A stretch of DNA of 47,946 bases from Pseudomonadota bacterium (GCA_018242465.1 JAFEBY010000130.1:1-47946); one strand, 5' to 3'; shown: positions 1-10,647, numbered from the stretch's first letter. Translations and numbers: made by a program. Notes: generated by a model not told the origin, from the sequence alone.

Positions 1-1
1 G

Positions 2-592
2 CTGATCAAGGACAAGCGCTTCGAGAACCTGTTCGTGCTGGCTGCGTCGCAGACCCGCGACAAGGACGCGCTCACGAAGGAAGGCGTCGAGAAGGTGCTG
101 AAGGAACTCGACGGCGAGGGCTTCGATTACATCGTCTGCGATTCGCCGGCGGGCATCGAGAAAGGCGCGTTCCTGGCGATGTACTTCGCCGATCGCGCGA
201 TCGTGGTGGTGAATCCCGAAGTGTCTTCGGTGCGCGACTCCGACCGCATCCTCGGCCTGCTTGCCTCCAAGACCAAGAAGGCGGAGGAAGGCGGACGCGT
301 GCAGGAGTCCCTGTTGCTCACCCGCTACAGCCCGACGCGTGTCGAAAAGGGCGAGATGTTGAGCGTCAAGGATGTCGAGGAAGTGCTGGGCCTGAAGGCC
401 GTCGGCGTGATCCCGGAATCCGGCGACGTGCTGAGCGCGTCGAACAAGGGTGAGCCGGTGATCCTGGAAGCCGATTCCGATGCCGCAGCCGCCTACGACG
501 ATGCGATCGCCCGCTTGCTTGGCGAGGACCGCCCGATGCGCTTCCTCACCGTCGAGAAGAAGGGCTTCTTCAGCAAGATCTTCGGGGGTTGA
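2..592 (+). CDS. minD: Septum site-determining protein MinD, 3' part (5' end outside window)
   Basis: The reading frame is open from the window edge and gives the last 196 residues of a roughly 270-residue protein. MinD is a membrane-associated ATPase that activates MinC and, with MinE, oscillates between the poles to keep the division septum at mid-cell. Visible are the DYIVCDSPAGIE strand (Walker B/switch II region of the MinD/ParA family), the FADRAIVVVNPEVSSVRDSDR segment, and the C-terminal amphipathic membrane-targeting helix ending FFSKIFGG. The Walker A motif lies outside the window. minE follows 2 nt after the stop, the usual minD-minE order, so the assignment is secure. Confidence 0.96.
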   Translation: MIKDKRFENLFVLAASQTRDKDALTKEGVEKVLKELDGEGFDYIVCDSPAGIEKGAFLAMYFADRAIVVVNPEVSSVRDSDRILGLLASKTKKAEEGGRVQESLLLTRYSPTRVEKGEMLSVKDVEEVLGLKAVGVIPESGDVLSASNKGEPVILEADSDAAAAYDDAIARLLGEDRPMRFLTVEKKGFFSKIFGG

Positions 593-594
593 GC

Positions 595-861
595 ATGGGC
601 ATCTTCGACTTCCTGAAACCGCGCCAGCAATCCGCGAGCACCGCCAAGAACCGCCTGCAGCTGATCATCGCCGAACAGCGCAGCGAAGCCGGCGCGCCCG
701 ACTACCTGCCGCGCCTGCGCCAGGAACTGATCGAGCTGATCCGTCGTTACGTCCACGTGCCGGAAGATTCCATCAAGGTGTCGAAGGAAAAGCACGGCGA
801 CTACGACGTGCTCGACATCTCGGTGGAACTGCCGGATTCGCGCGCGGGCGCCGATGCCTGA
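595..861 (+). CDS. minE: Cell division topological specificity factor MinE
   Basis: This 88-residue protein has the MinE layout: an N-terminal membrane-targeting segment (MGIFDFLKPRQ), the MinD-contact helix around residues 15-30 (AKNRLQLIIAEQR), and a C-terminal dimerisation domain with the DYLPRLRQELIELIRRYV stretch. It stimulates MinD ATPase and drives pole-to-pole oscillation. The ATG at 595 is chosen over an in-frame TTG two codons upstream because it gives the canonical MGIFDFL start. The gene begins 2 nt after the minD stop and its last 8 nt overlap the next gene, so all three are probably cotranscribed. Confidence 0.96.
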   Translation: MGIFDFLKPRQQSASTAKNRLQLIIAEQRSEAGAPDYLPRLRQELIELIRRYVHVPEDSIKVSKEKHGDYDVLDISVELPDSRAGADA

Positions 862-1336
862 GGCCACTGTCGCCCGCGTGGGCGACATCGAATGGAAAGA
901 CTGCGCCACGCTGCTCGCCCGTTATGGCCTTGAGCTGGTTCGAGCGCCCGACGGCGAGGCGATCCCCGGCAGCTACTGGGGCGAAACCGAAGCCGGCATC
1001 ATCGGCCACCGTGTCTACGCGCGCGCCGATACCCCGGTGCATTCACTGCTGCACGAAGCCGGTCATCTGATCGTATTGCCGGCGGCACAACGCGATGCCG
1101 TCCACACCGACGCCACCGATTCCATCGAAGAGGAAAATGCGGTCTGCGTACTGCAATCTCTGCTTGCCGATGCATTGCCCGGCTATGGCCGCGACCGCCT
1201 GTTTACCGACATGGATGCCTGGGGATATACCTTCCGGCTCGGTAGCGCCCGAGCGTATGTCGAACAGGATGCCGAGGACGCGTGGGCGTGGTTGCAATAC
1301 CGCGGACTGATCGACGCGGATCGCCGGCTTGCCTAG
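854..1336 (+). CDS. Small HExxH-containing putative metallopeptidase-like protein
   Basis: This 160-residue protein is not one I can name. It contains HEAGH at residues 67-71 in a hydrophobic context (VHSLLHEAGHLIVL), the classic zincin zinc-binding and catalytic motif. An EEEN stretch at residues 92-95 could supply the third, glutamate ligand as in gluzincin-like folds. It has no signal peptide and no membrane helix, so it should be cytoplasmic. It starts inside minE (8-nt overlap), which implies translational coupling with minDE. Whether it acts in division or is only cotranscribed cannot be told. Protease activity is inferred from the motif alone. Confidence 0.8.
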   Translation: MPEATVARVGDIEWKDCATLLARYGLELVRAPDGEAIPGSYWGETEAGIIGHRVYARADTPVHSLLHEAGHLIVLPAAQRDAVHTDATDSIEEENAVCVLQSLLADALPGYGRDRLFTDMDAWGYTFRLGSARAYVEQDAEDAWAWLQYRGLIDADRRLA

Positions 1337-1345
1337 TGCACCGGC

Positions 1346-1366
1346 AGGCCACCCTCCCTGTGGCCT
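1346..1366 (+). terminator. Hairpin downstream of the minDE operon, possible weak terminator
   Basis: A perfect 7-bp inverted repeat (AGGCCAC / GTGGCCT, loop CCTCCCT) lies 10 nt after the stop of the HExxH gene. No T-run follows, so it is either a weak or factor-assisted terminator or an mRNA 3'-end stabiliser. Confidence 0.35.
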
Positions 1367-1468
1367 CACTGGTACCTCGACATCTTGTGCATCCCGAGCG
1401 CCAGCGTTGCCGGTTGAGGGGATCCTGCGCCTCGCGAATGGAACGGTGGTGTGAAATCCGGCCACCAC

Positions 1469-1499
1469 TTGCTCGAAATGCACCCGCTATCACTTTAAT
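1469..1499 (+). promoter_or_regulatory. Possible promoter of the Rieske oxygenase gene
   Basis: TTGCTC (1469-1474) and TTTAAT (1494-1499) are separated by 19 nt, just after an inverted repeat GTGGTG...CACCAC (about 1446-1468). The AT-rich stretch stands out in this GC-rich window. The spacing is long for sigma-70, so this is tentative. Confidence 0.3.
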
Positions 1500-1544
1500 T
1501 TTTGGGGCGTATCCGCTTCCGTGATTCCGCCGCATACTCGCGGC

Positions 1545-2612
1545 ATGGATTCCCAGTCCGATTTCGCCCCACGCCCCCTCGATACCGCCACCGCCTTGGC
1601 TGCCCATTGCTATGTCGGCACGGAGAGCCTTGAACGCGATCTACGCACTGTCTTCGCCCGCAGTTGGCAGTTCGTTGCGCACGTCAGTCAGCTCGCCGGA
1701 ACCGGTGACCATGTCGTCACTCGCGTCGGCAACCTGCCGGTGATCGCAGTGCGCGGGGACGATGGTGAAATCCGCGCGTTCCACAACGTCTGCCGCCATC
1801 GCGCCGGTCCGCTGGCGCAATGCGATGGCACGGGGGCGAAGACGCTGCGCTGCCGCTACCACGGCTGGACTTACACCCTGGAAGGCCAATTGCGCTCGGC
1901 ACCGGAAATGAAGGATGTGCAAGCGTTCGACATCAGTGAAATCCACTTGCCGCGACTCGCTGTGCGCGTCTGGCAGGGGCTGGTATTCGTGGCGGTGGAT
2001 GAAGCGCTGGCACCAAACTTCGATGCCTACGTCACCGGCATCGATGACCGCATCGGCAGCGATCGCGGACTGGAGCATTATGGCCATCACCATCGCGTCG
2101 GTTACGACATCGACTGCAACTGGAAGGTCTACGTCGACAATTACCTCGAGGGCTACCACGTCCCCCACGTGCATCCCGAGTTGAATCGCCTGCTCGATTA
2201 CCGCAGTTATCGCACAGAACTGTCGCGCTGGCATTCGCTGCAATGGAGCCCACTGGAAAGCAGCGCTTCGTTGTACGGGAACGGCGATGCGCTGTACTAC
2301 TGGCTGTGGCCGTCAACGATGCTCAACATCTTGCCCGGCCGCCTGCAGGTGAACCGCGTATTGCCACTGGGCCCTGATCGCTGCCGTGTCGAATTCGACA
2401 CCTGGTACGCACCGGGCATCGACGACGAGGTGCGCCGCCAGGCCGATATCGATTTCAGCGACGAAGTGCAGCACGAGGACATCGGCATTTGCGTCGACGT
2501 GCAACGCGGGCTGGCATCGGGATCGTATGTCGCGGGACGCTTGAACCCGCTGCGCGAATCCGGCGTCCACCATTTCCACGAGCTGCTGCGCGAGGCGTAT
2601 CGTACCAACTGA
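1545..2612 (+). CDS. Rieske [2Fe-2S] non-heme iron oxygenase, alpha subunit
   Basis: This 355-residue protein has both hallmarks of a Rieske oxygenase alpha subunit. The Rieske site is C83-x-H85...C103-x2-H106 (CRHRAGP ... CRYHGWTY). The catalytic mononuclear iron region is NWKVYVDNYLEGYHVPHVHPEL, with bridging D198 and iron ligands H205 and H210. This catalytic segment resembles the choline/carnitine/betaine monooxygenase branch more than dioxygenases of aromatic hydrocarbons, so a quaternary amine or other small substrate is plausible but unproven. No ferredoxin or reductase gene is adjacent, so electrons must come from elsewhere. The ATG at 1545 is preferred to a GTG 24 nt upstream. A permease gene follows 21 nt later. 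Confidence 0.88.
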   Translation: MDSQSDFAPRPLDTATALAAHCYVGTESLERDLRTVFARSWQFVAHVSQLAGTGDHVVTRVGNLPVIAVRGDDGEIRAFHNVCRHRAGPLAQCDGTGAKTLRCRYHGWTYTLEGQLRSAPEMKDVQAFDISEIHLPRLAVRVWQGLVFVAVDEALAPNFDAYVTGIDDRIGSDRGLEHYGHHHRVGYDIDCNWKVYVDNYLEGYHVPHVHPELNRLLDYRSYRTELSRWHSLQWSPLESSASLYGNGDALYYWLWPSTMLNILPGRLQVNRVLPLGPDRCRVEFDTWYAPGIDDEVRRQADIDFSDEVQHEDIGICVDVQRGLASGSYVAGRLNPLRESGVHHFHELLREAYRTN

Positions 2613-2633
2613 ACACGGGTGAGGGGACAGCGC

Positions 2634-3980
2634 ATGAGGCAGGAAGCCAGCGGCACCTTGCAGTCCGGACGGCTGCTGCAAGCCATTGGCATGGCATTCG
2701 CACTTGCAGTGCTGGTCGGCAACACCATCGGCATGGGCATCCTGCGCACGCCGGGTGAGATCGCGGCACGGGTGCCTTCGGTTTCGCTGTTCATGGGCGT
2801 GTGGGTGGCCGGCGCGCTGTATGCTTTGCTCGGCGCGCTGACCGTGGCCGAACTGGCGACCATGCAGCCGCGCTCCGGAGGCCTGTATCCGCTGGTGCGC
2901 CGCGGACTGGGGCCGTACCCGGGCTTCGTGGTCGGCTGGAGCGACTGGCTATCGACGTGCGGCAGCACCGCGGCGGTCGCGATCGTGCTGGGCGAATACG
3001 CCGGCCCGCTGGTGCCGCTGCTGGCCGGCCACGAACAACTCGTCGCCTGTGGCGTGGTGCTCACCTTCGGCCTGCTGCAGTGGCGGGGCATCCGCATCGG
3101 CGACATCGCCCAACAAGCCACCAGCTCGGTCAAGGCGCTGTCCTTGGTCGCATTGGCGCTTGTCGCACTGTTCGTCGCGAAGACACCGGCACCCGCCATG
3201 ACCACGGACATCGCACCCGTCCTCCCGATGGGCATCGCCTTGGCCAGCGCGGTCATCGTCGCGATGCAATCGGCGATCTACACCTACGACGGCTGGACCG
3301 GGCCGGTCTATTTTAGCGAAGAACTGCAAAACCCGGCGCGCGACCTGCCGCGCGCCATGATCGGTGGCGTACTGCTGGTGATGGCGATCTACCTGCTGTT
3401 GAACGCAGCGTTCCTATCCGTCATTCCGATCCGGGAGATGGCTGGCGATCCGTTCGTGGCCGCAAGTGCGGCAGCGCGCATATTCGGCCAGCGCGGCGAT
3501 ACCGTGCTGCGCATTGTGATGATCCTGTCGCTGGTCGCCAGCGTGAATGCACTGGTGCTGATGGCATCACGGATTCCCTTCGCCATGAGCAGCGACGGTC
3601 TGCTGCCGGCCGCATTGCGGCGGGTGAATCCGGGCGGCACGCCGGTGCCCGCCTTGTGGAGCAGCGTGCTGGTTGCGCTGGGCCTGATCGCCACCAATAC
3701 CTTCAACACCATGATTGCCCTTCTTGCCTTCATGTTCGTGGCCAACTACGCGGTGACGTTCACCACCTTCTTCGTCATGCGCTGGCGCGAGCCCAGTGCG
3801 CCCAGACCCTTCCGGGTACCGCTGTATCCGGTGGTGCCGGGACTTGCGCTACTCGGCTCGCTGGCGTTCATCGGCGTATCGCTTAGCAGCGACACCCGCA
3901 ACAGCCTGTTCGCGCTGGCGCTGGTCGGCATCTCCTGGCCGATGTACCGACTGTTCACGCGAGACCCCGCGCACTCGTAG
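2634..3980 (+). CDS. APC-family amino acid/amine permease
   Basis: This 448-residue polytopic protein has about 12 hydrophobic segments and the APC-superfamily first-helix signature (VGNTIGMGILRTPGEI), the broken helix that binds the substrate carboxyl/amine. YDGWTGPVYFSEELQNPARDLPRA in the sixth-helix and loop region is typical of the amino acid-polyamine-organocation family. The ATG at 2634 has a good ribosome-binding site (GAGGGGAC) and is chosen over a GTG 15 nt upstream. It lies 21 nt after the Rieske oxygenase gene in the same direction, so it may import that enzyme's substrate (inference). It converges on the MFS gene with a 2-nt gap. Confidence 0.88.
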   Translation: MRQEASGTLQSGRLLQAIGMAFALAVLVGNTIGMGILRTPGEIAARVPSVSLFMGVWVAGALYALLGALTVAELATMQPRSGGLYPLVRRGLGPYPGFVVGWSDWLSTCGSTAAVAIVLGEYAGPLVPLLAGHEQLVACGVVLTFGLLQWRGIRIGDIAQQATSSVKALSLVALALVALFVAKTPAPAMTTDIAPVLPMGIALASAVIVAMQSAIYTYDGWTGPVYFSEELQNPARDLPRAMIGGVLLVMAIYLLLNAAFLSVIPIREMAGDPFVAASAAARIFGQRGDTVLRIVMILSLVASVNALVLMASRIPFAMSSDGLLPAALRRVNPGGTPVPALWSSVLVALGLIATNTFNTMIALLAFMFVANYAVTFTTFFVMRWREPSAPRPFRVPLYPVVPGLALLGSLAFIGVSLSSDTRNSLFALALVGISWPMYRLFTRDPAHS

Positions 3981-3982
3981 CG

Positions 3983-5239
3983 CTAGGGATTCGTCGGTTC
4001 GAGCGCAATCGCTTCGTCGGCATCGTGCGGTGAACGCGGAGGGCGTTTGTCGCGCTGGTATTCCCAGCGCCAGAACAGCCACGCCAGCACGCTGAGAATG
4101 CCTGCAGCCAACGCAAGCTGGAACAGGTTGGCGCTCAGCCACGGTGAGATCACTCCAGCCATCACTGCATTCGCCAGCAGGCCGATGAAGGCCTGCATCG
4201 ATGATGCCGCGCCGCGCACGGCCGGGAACATGTCGAGAATGGCGAGCGTGAGGATCGGGAACACCAGCGCGATGCCGAACGAATTCAGCGCGACCGGCAG
4301 CACCGTCGGCAAGACTGCGGGTTCTGCCACGACGTAGTGATAGATGGCGTTGACCAGCGCCGCAACGATGCAGCAGACGAAACCGATGCGGATCTGCGCG
4401 ATGCCGTCGACACGTCCGGCCAATCGTCCCGAGGCGAAGGCACCGAGCATCATCCCGCCGATCATCGGGATGAAGAACCAGCCGAAGCCATTCTGGCCAA
4501 GATGAAGATGATCGAGCACCAGCGCCGGCGCCGACGAAATGTAGAGGAACAGTGCTGCGAAATTGAGGCTGCCGGCGAATGCCAGGCGCATGAAGCGCTC
4601 ATCACCCAGCATCGCCCAGTAGTCGCGCAGCATCGGCGCCACACGCAAGGGTTGCCGGGCGTCCTGCGGATGGGTTTCCGGCAGCAGGACGACGACCGCG
4701 ACGATCATCGCCACGGACAGGAGAACCATGAACCAGAAGATCGCCGGCCAGCGCGACCAGCCGAGCAACCACGCTCCCACCAACGGTGCGATCGCCGGGG
4801 CGATGCCGAAGATCATCGAGACATGGCTCATCAGGCGCTGGGCATCGTCGCCCTGCAAGGCATCGCGGATCACCGCGCGTCCGACGATCAGGCCAACGCC
4901 CGCCGACAGTCCCTGCAACACGCGGAACGCCAGCAGCATCGGCAGGCTGGTCGCCATGGCGCAACCGGTCGACGCAAGACCGAACACCGCGAGTCCGGCG
5001 AGGATCACGCGACGACGCCCCAGCGCATCCGACAACGGGCCGTGCGCCACGCTCATCAAGGCATAGGCCAGCAAGTAGGCACTGATGGTCTGCTGCATCG
5101 CCAGCTTGTCGGCGCCGAATTGCGCGCCGATGTGCGGAAACGCCGGGAAAATCGTGTCGATCGAGAACGGCCCGAGCATCGCCAGCACCCCCAGCACCGG
5201 GGCCAGCCGCGATGCCGACAGCGCGGGCAAGCGGGCCAT
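3983..5239 (-). CDS. Bcr/CflA-type multidrug efflux MFS transporter
   Basis: This 418-residue protein has 12 predicted helices. Its N-terminal half has the drug:H+ antiporter-1 hallmarks: the helix-1 segment GPFSIDTIFPAFP, the loop 2-3 motif GPLSDALGRRRVIL (motif A) and the motif-C-like GIAPAIAPLVGAWLL. These place it in the Bcr/CflA branch, whose members export bicyclomycin, chloramphenicol and other small molecules. The substrate here is unknown. The start is 1 nt after the stop of the upstream membrane-protein gene, so the two form an operon. The C-terminus is an Arg/Lys-rich cytoplasmic tail. Confidence 0.88.
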   Translation of the reverse strand: MARLPALSASRLAPVLGVLAMLGPFSIDTIFPAFPHIGAQFGADKLAMQQTISAYLLAYALMSVAHGPLSDALGRRRVILAGLAVFGLASTGCAMATSLPMLLAFRVLQGLSAGVGLIVGRAVIRDALQGDDAQRLMSHVSMIFGIAPAIAPLVGAWLLGWSRWPAIFWFMVLLSVAMIVAVVVLLPETHPQDARQPLRVAPMLRDYWAMLGDERFMRLAFAGSLNFAALFLYISSAPALVLDHLHLGQNGFGWFFIPMIGGMMLGAFASGRLAGRVDGIAQIRIGFVCCIVAALVNAIYHYVVAEPAVLPTVLPVALNSFGIALVFPILTLAILDMFPAVRGAASSMQAFIGLLANAVMAGVISPWLSANLFQLALAAGILSVLAWLFWRWEYQRDKRPPRSPHDADEAIALEPTNP

Positions 5240-5240
5240 G

Positions 5241-6005
5241 CTAATGCGCCGGGGTCGGCGCTGCGGATGCAGCCGGTGTTTTCGTTGCAGCGTCGCCCGT
5301 CGTCGTCAACGATTCGATCCGTCCGACCTCTTCCACCGTGATCGCTTCCGCGCGCTTTTGCTCGGGCCAGTAGAGGAAGACGAAATCACCACTGGTGCCG
5401 AGCAGGCGCGCCGTGCCCGGCTGCGGGTCGTGCGTATGCGCAAGCGTGATGCGAACCGGATGACCGCCGCCATTGCGGATGTTGTCGGCCTTGTTCTGGA
5501 CATAGCCGAAGGTCAGCCACATCGTCGCCCACACCACGCCGAAGGCCACCGCAGTCGGCATGGAAAATCCCCCCAAGCCCAACAAGCTGCTTAACCAATT
5601 GCCACGCGCCGGGCGATACGGGAACGGCAAGAGCACGCGTCCCCACCAATGCGCACTGCGGGTCTGTTCGTAATACGCCGGTCCCTTCCTGCGCGCGTAT
5701 TCCTTGAAGTTCAGCAGAAAAGTCAGTGCCAGCGCGGCGGCAACCATCAGGAAATACATCGGATCACGCAGGCCGGCGGTGATGTAGTCGCTGGGATCCA
5801 TGTAGTCCATCACCGGGATGCCGAAGCTGCGGAAGAACCAGTAGCTGGCCCACAAGCCGAGGCCCGACGTCCCGATGTAAAACAGCGTCAACGCATGCGC
5901 GGGTTCGTGGCGGAGCACGCCCAGCAACCAGTCCAGCCAGCGCGAGTGGCTTGGTGGCGTGTCTTGCGGGGCGGATGGCATGGCATCGGTCGTCTGCGGT
6001 TCCAT
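5241..6005 (-). CDS. Uncharacterised three-helix membrane protein
   Basis: I do not recognise this 254-residue protein. It has a polar, Pro-rich N-terminus, three hydrophobic segments (about residues 38-58, 84-102 and 153-173), and a C-terminal soluble domain of about 80 residues with a predicted beta pattern (GTARLLGTSGDFVFLYWPEQKRAEAITVEEV shape), followed by an Ala/Thr/Pro-rich tail. The segment resembles small domains that sit on membrane anchors, but no catalytic motif is visible. It is the first gene of a two-gene operon with the Bcr/CflA-type exporter, 1 nt apart, and diverges from the glycine-riboswitch/gcvP transcription unit. Confidence 0.75.
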   Translation of the reverse strand: MEPQTTDAMPSAPQDTPPSHSRWLDWLLGVLRHEPAHALTLFYIGTSGLGLWASYWFFRSFGIPVMDYMDPSDYITAGLRDPMYFLMVAAALALTFLLNFKEYARRKGPAYYEQTRSAHWWGRVLLPFPYRPARGNWLSSLLGLGGFSMPTAVAFGVVWATMWLTFGYVQNKADNIRNGGGHPVRITLAHTHDPQPGTARLLGTSGDFVFLYWPEQKRAEAITVEEVGRIESLTTTGDAATKTPAASAAPTPAH

Positions 6006-6043
6006 TCAGGCATGGTAACCGGCTCCGGCACGGGGTCGCATCG

Positions 6044-6049
6044 TATAAT
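6044..6049 (+). promoter_or_regulatory. -10 element for the gcvP riboswitch transcript
   Basis: A perfect TATAAT lies about 8-13 nt before the first base of the riboswitch, exactly where a -10 box should be. No strong -35 hexamer is seen 17 nt upstream, so the promoter may be activator-assisted. Confidence 0.6.
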
Positions 6050-6056
6050 CGGCCGG

Positions 6057-6224
6057 ACCGGTGGGAGAAGCAGGATTCGTCCTGCTGCCGAAGGCGCAAG
6101 CGCCCGCAATCGCTCAGGCTCCGTACCATCGCGGTAACACAACTCTGGAGAGATCGGCCACGCGCCGGCGCCGAAGGGGCAAGACGGTTCGCCGTCCAAA
6201 CTCTCAGGCAAAAGGACAGAGGGG
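6057..6224 (+). ncRNA. Tandem glycine riboswitch upstream of gcvP
   Basis: Two consecutive aptamers are recognisable. Aptamer 1 (about 6058-6136) has GTGGGAGAAG, a hairpin, GCCGAAGGCGCAAGCGCCC, the CGCTCAGGC junction and CGCGGTAAC. Aptamer 2 (about 6143-6221) is closed by CTCTG/CAGAG and has GGAGAGAT, CGCCGAAGGGGCAAG, ACTCTCAGGCAAAAGGACAGAG. The GCCGAAGG...GCAA and CTCAGGC...AAAAGGACAG blocks are the conserved glycine-binding core. The family usually turns on glycine-cleavage genes when glycine is abundant. The downstream gene is gcvP, which fits. A stretch of about 137 nt between the aptamers and gcvP holds the expression platform. Confidence 0.93.
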
Positions 6225-6361
6225 CAAGCAGGGCATTCGAGCGGCGCGAGCCGCGAGCCTGCGAGGCCCGTCGGCATGCAAGCCGATGGGCTGGAACAAG
6301 CCCTGCACGCACCTGACACATCGGGTGCGTTGCCCTTGCCACCTCAGCCGAGACCGTTGCC
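6225..6361 (+). promoter_or_regulatory. Expression platform/5' UTR between glycine riboswitch and gcvP
   Basis: No gene is visible here. Several stems are possible: GCAGGGC (about 6227) with GCCCTGC (about 6299), CCGTCGGC with GCCGATGG, and ACGCACC with GGTGCGT just before the gene. None is followed by a T-run, so intrinsic termination is not evident. Control at translation or by Rho is more likely (inference). The start codon region has only a weak Shine-Dalgarno sequence. Confidence 0.5.
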
Positions 6362-9304
<2,943 letters not shown>

Positions 9305-9310
9305 TTCAAG

Positions 9311-9436
9311 CGCGCGCTGTCTCAGCGGGCAGCCGGTCCGATACGCGAGACGCCGTGTGACGTCCATGTAGGCTCGTGCGCGTCATCCATGATGCGCAAC
9401 GCCCGCTTACCGGACCGGCTGCCCGCTGAGCGCGCG
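9311..9436. repeat. Long inverted repeat with internal dispersed-repeat block, between gcvP and a convergent gene
   Basis: The right arm (9411-9436, 26 bp) is the exact reverse complement of a left arm (9311-9318 plus 9323-9340), except for a 4-nt bulge (GTCT) in the left arm. The 70-bp interior contains a second hairpin (9378-9397, GCGCGTCAT/ATGATGCGC with one mismatch) and a 22-bp block (9360-9381) that recurs, inverted, at 21572-21593. A further 13-bp block (9394-9406) recurs at 21469-21481. The pattern is that of a REP/BIME-like dispersed intergenic repeat, and it may terminate transcription from both sides. Confidence 0.75.
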
Positions 9437-9476
9437 TGTTGTTGCTTTTCGGAGAGTGGAACGCTCGCTGCGAGTC

Positions 9477-10457
9477 TCAGTCGGACCGCGAGCTTTTCAA
9501 CGGGACCTGGCTTTCTTCCAGCGCGTACAAGTCGAAGTCGCGCACGGAAACCGGTTCGTAATCGGCATTGAACGCAACGTCGCCCGGCCGCCAGCCGGCA
9601 CGACAGCGGAATGATGCCCAAAAGCGCTTCAGCACGCTCACCTGCTGGCCGATGATGCCACGGCGATTGTCGGCATCCACCATCGGATCGCCGACACCGG
9701 TGGGCCGCACGCGTTCGCCGTACAGGGCAGTGCCGAACAGGATGTCCCACAGCGGGAACACCAAGGCGTAATTGCAGGCGTGCAACGTCGGCCGCGCAGG
9801 GTCGACACGCATGTGGTGCAGGCGATGGAAGCGCGGATCGACAACCAGCTTGTCGAGCACCGGACCGAAGCGCAATCGCACGTTGGCGTGACTGAGGTTC
9901 TGCAGCAACTCGCCCGACAGCACCAGCAACGCGTATTCCACCGGCGGCACGCCGATCACCACCGCGACGCCGGCGACGATCAGTGCTTCCAGCAGGTCAT
10001 CAAGATAATGGTCGCGATCATTGCTCCAGCAACTCACCTGGCGCTGGCTGTGATGCAGGCTGTGCAACGCCCACCACCACGGGATGGCGTGTTGCAGGCG
10101 ATGGATCAGGTAATAGGTGAAGTCCTGGATCGCGTAATAGACCAGGAACAGCAAGACGGGGTGATGCCCGAGCCACGGAACCAGCCCCTGCACGCTGACG
10201 ATGCCGGCGGGATCGTCACTGCCACCACCAAGCAGATTGCCCAGCGGCGCCAGAACCAGATAGGTGAACAACGGCAGCACGCCGAACAGCTTGATCAATG
10301 TGTAACCGCGATCAATTTTGGTGATACGACGATCCGGCCAATCCTCGGCTGGCCACAGGCGCTCCATCGGTCGGAATACCAATGCGATCACCGCCACCTG
10401 GACGATGGCGAGCAGGAAGTAGTTGGCGATCTCGTGCGCCTGGGGCGAATCGGGCAT
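9477..10457 (-). CDS. Sterol desaturase/fatty acid hydroxylase family membrane protein
   Basis: This 326-residue integral membrane protein has the histidine boxes of the di-iron fatty-acid hydroxylase superfamily: HRLQH (residues 119-123), HSLHH (132-136), H190 and HRLHH (211-215). Hydrophobic segments flank them (about 12-30, 55-75, 100-118, 155-180). Members hydroxylate or desaturate lipids using O2, but the substrate here is unknown. The ATG at 10457 is chosen because earlier in-frame starts would add a basic, low-quality N-terminus that runs through the divergent promoter region. No convincing ribosome-binding site supports either choice. It diverges from the TonB receptor gene. Confidence 0.85.
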   Translation of the reverse strand: MPDSPQAHEIANYFLLAIVQVAVIALVFRPMERLWPAEDWPDRRITKIDRGYTLIKLFGVLPLFTYLVLAPLGNLLGGGSDDPAGIVSVQGLVPWLGHHPVLLFLVYYAIQDFTYYLIHRLQHAIPWWWALHSLHHSQRQVSCWSNDRDHYLDDLLEALIVAGVAVVIGVPPVEYALLVLSGELLQNLSHANVRLRFGPVLDKLVVDPRFHRLHHMRVDPARPTLHACNYALVFPLWDILFGTALYGERVRPTGVGDPMVDADNRRGIIGQQVSVLKRFWASFRCRAGWRPGDVAFNADYEPVSVRDFDLYALEESQVPLKSSRSD

Positions 10458-10526
10458 CGCCACAGCATCGGAGCCCGACCCTTCGCCGGTCTTTCGATCC
10501 CCCGGTTGCGGCAACGCAACACCGCA

Positions 10527-10544
10527 AGACGATGAAAATCGTCT
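10527..10544. promoter_or_regulatory. Inverted repeat in the divergent region, candidate operator
   Basis: AGACGAT-GAAA-ATCGTCT is a perfect 7-bp inverted repeat with a 4-nt spacer, 104 nt upstream of the TonB receptor start and 70 nt upstream of the hydroxylase start. It partly overlaps a possible -10 (TAGATT, 10544-10549). It could be a transcription-factor site. No regulator can be assigned. Confidence 0.4.
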
Positions 10545-10647
10545 AGATTGTGAATCGTACGTGACCGCTGCCTGGCCTTGTGTCAACGCATCGGTCGACC
10601 GTACCAGCGCGACACATCCGCGCCGTACTCCACGCCATGAGGGATTC

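Noticed and set aside
10423-10647. N-terminal extension of the TonB receptor to an upstream start
   Set aside because: It would bury the signal peptide and cross the divergent promoter region. The ATG at 10648 has a ribosome-binding site.
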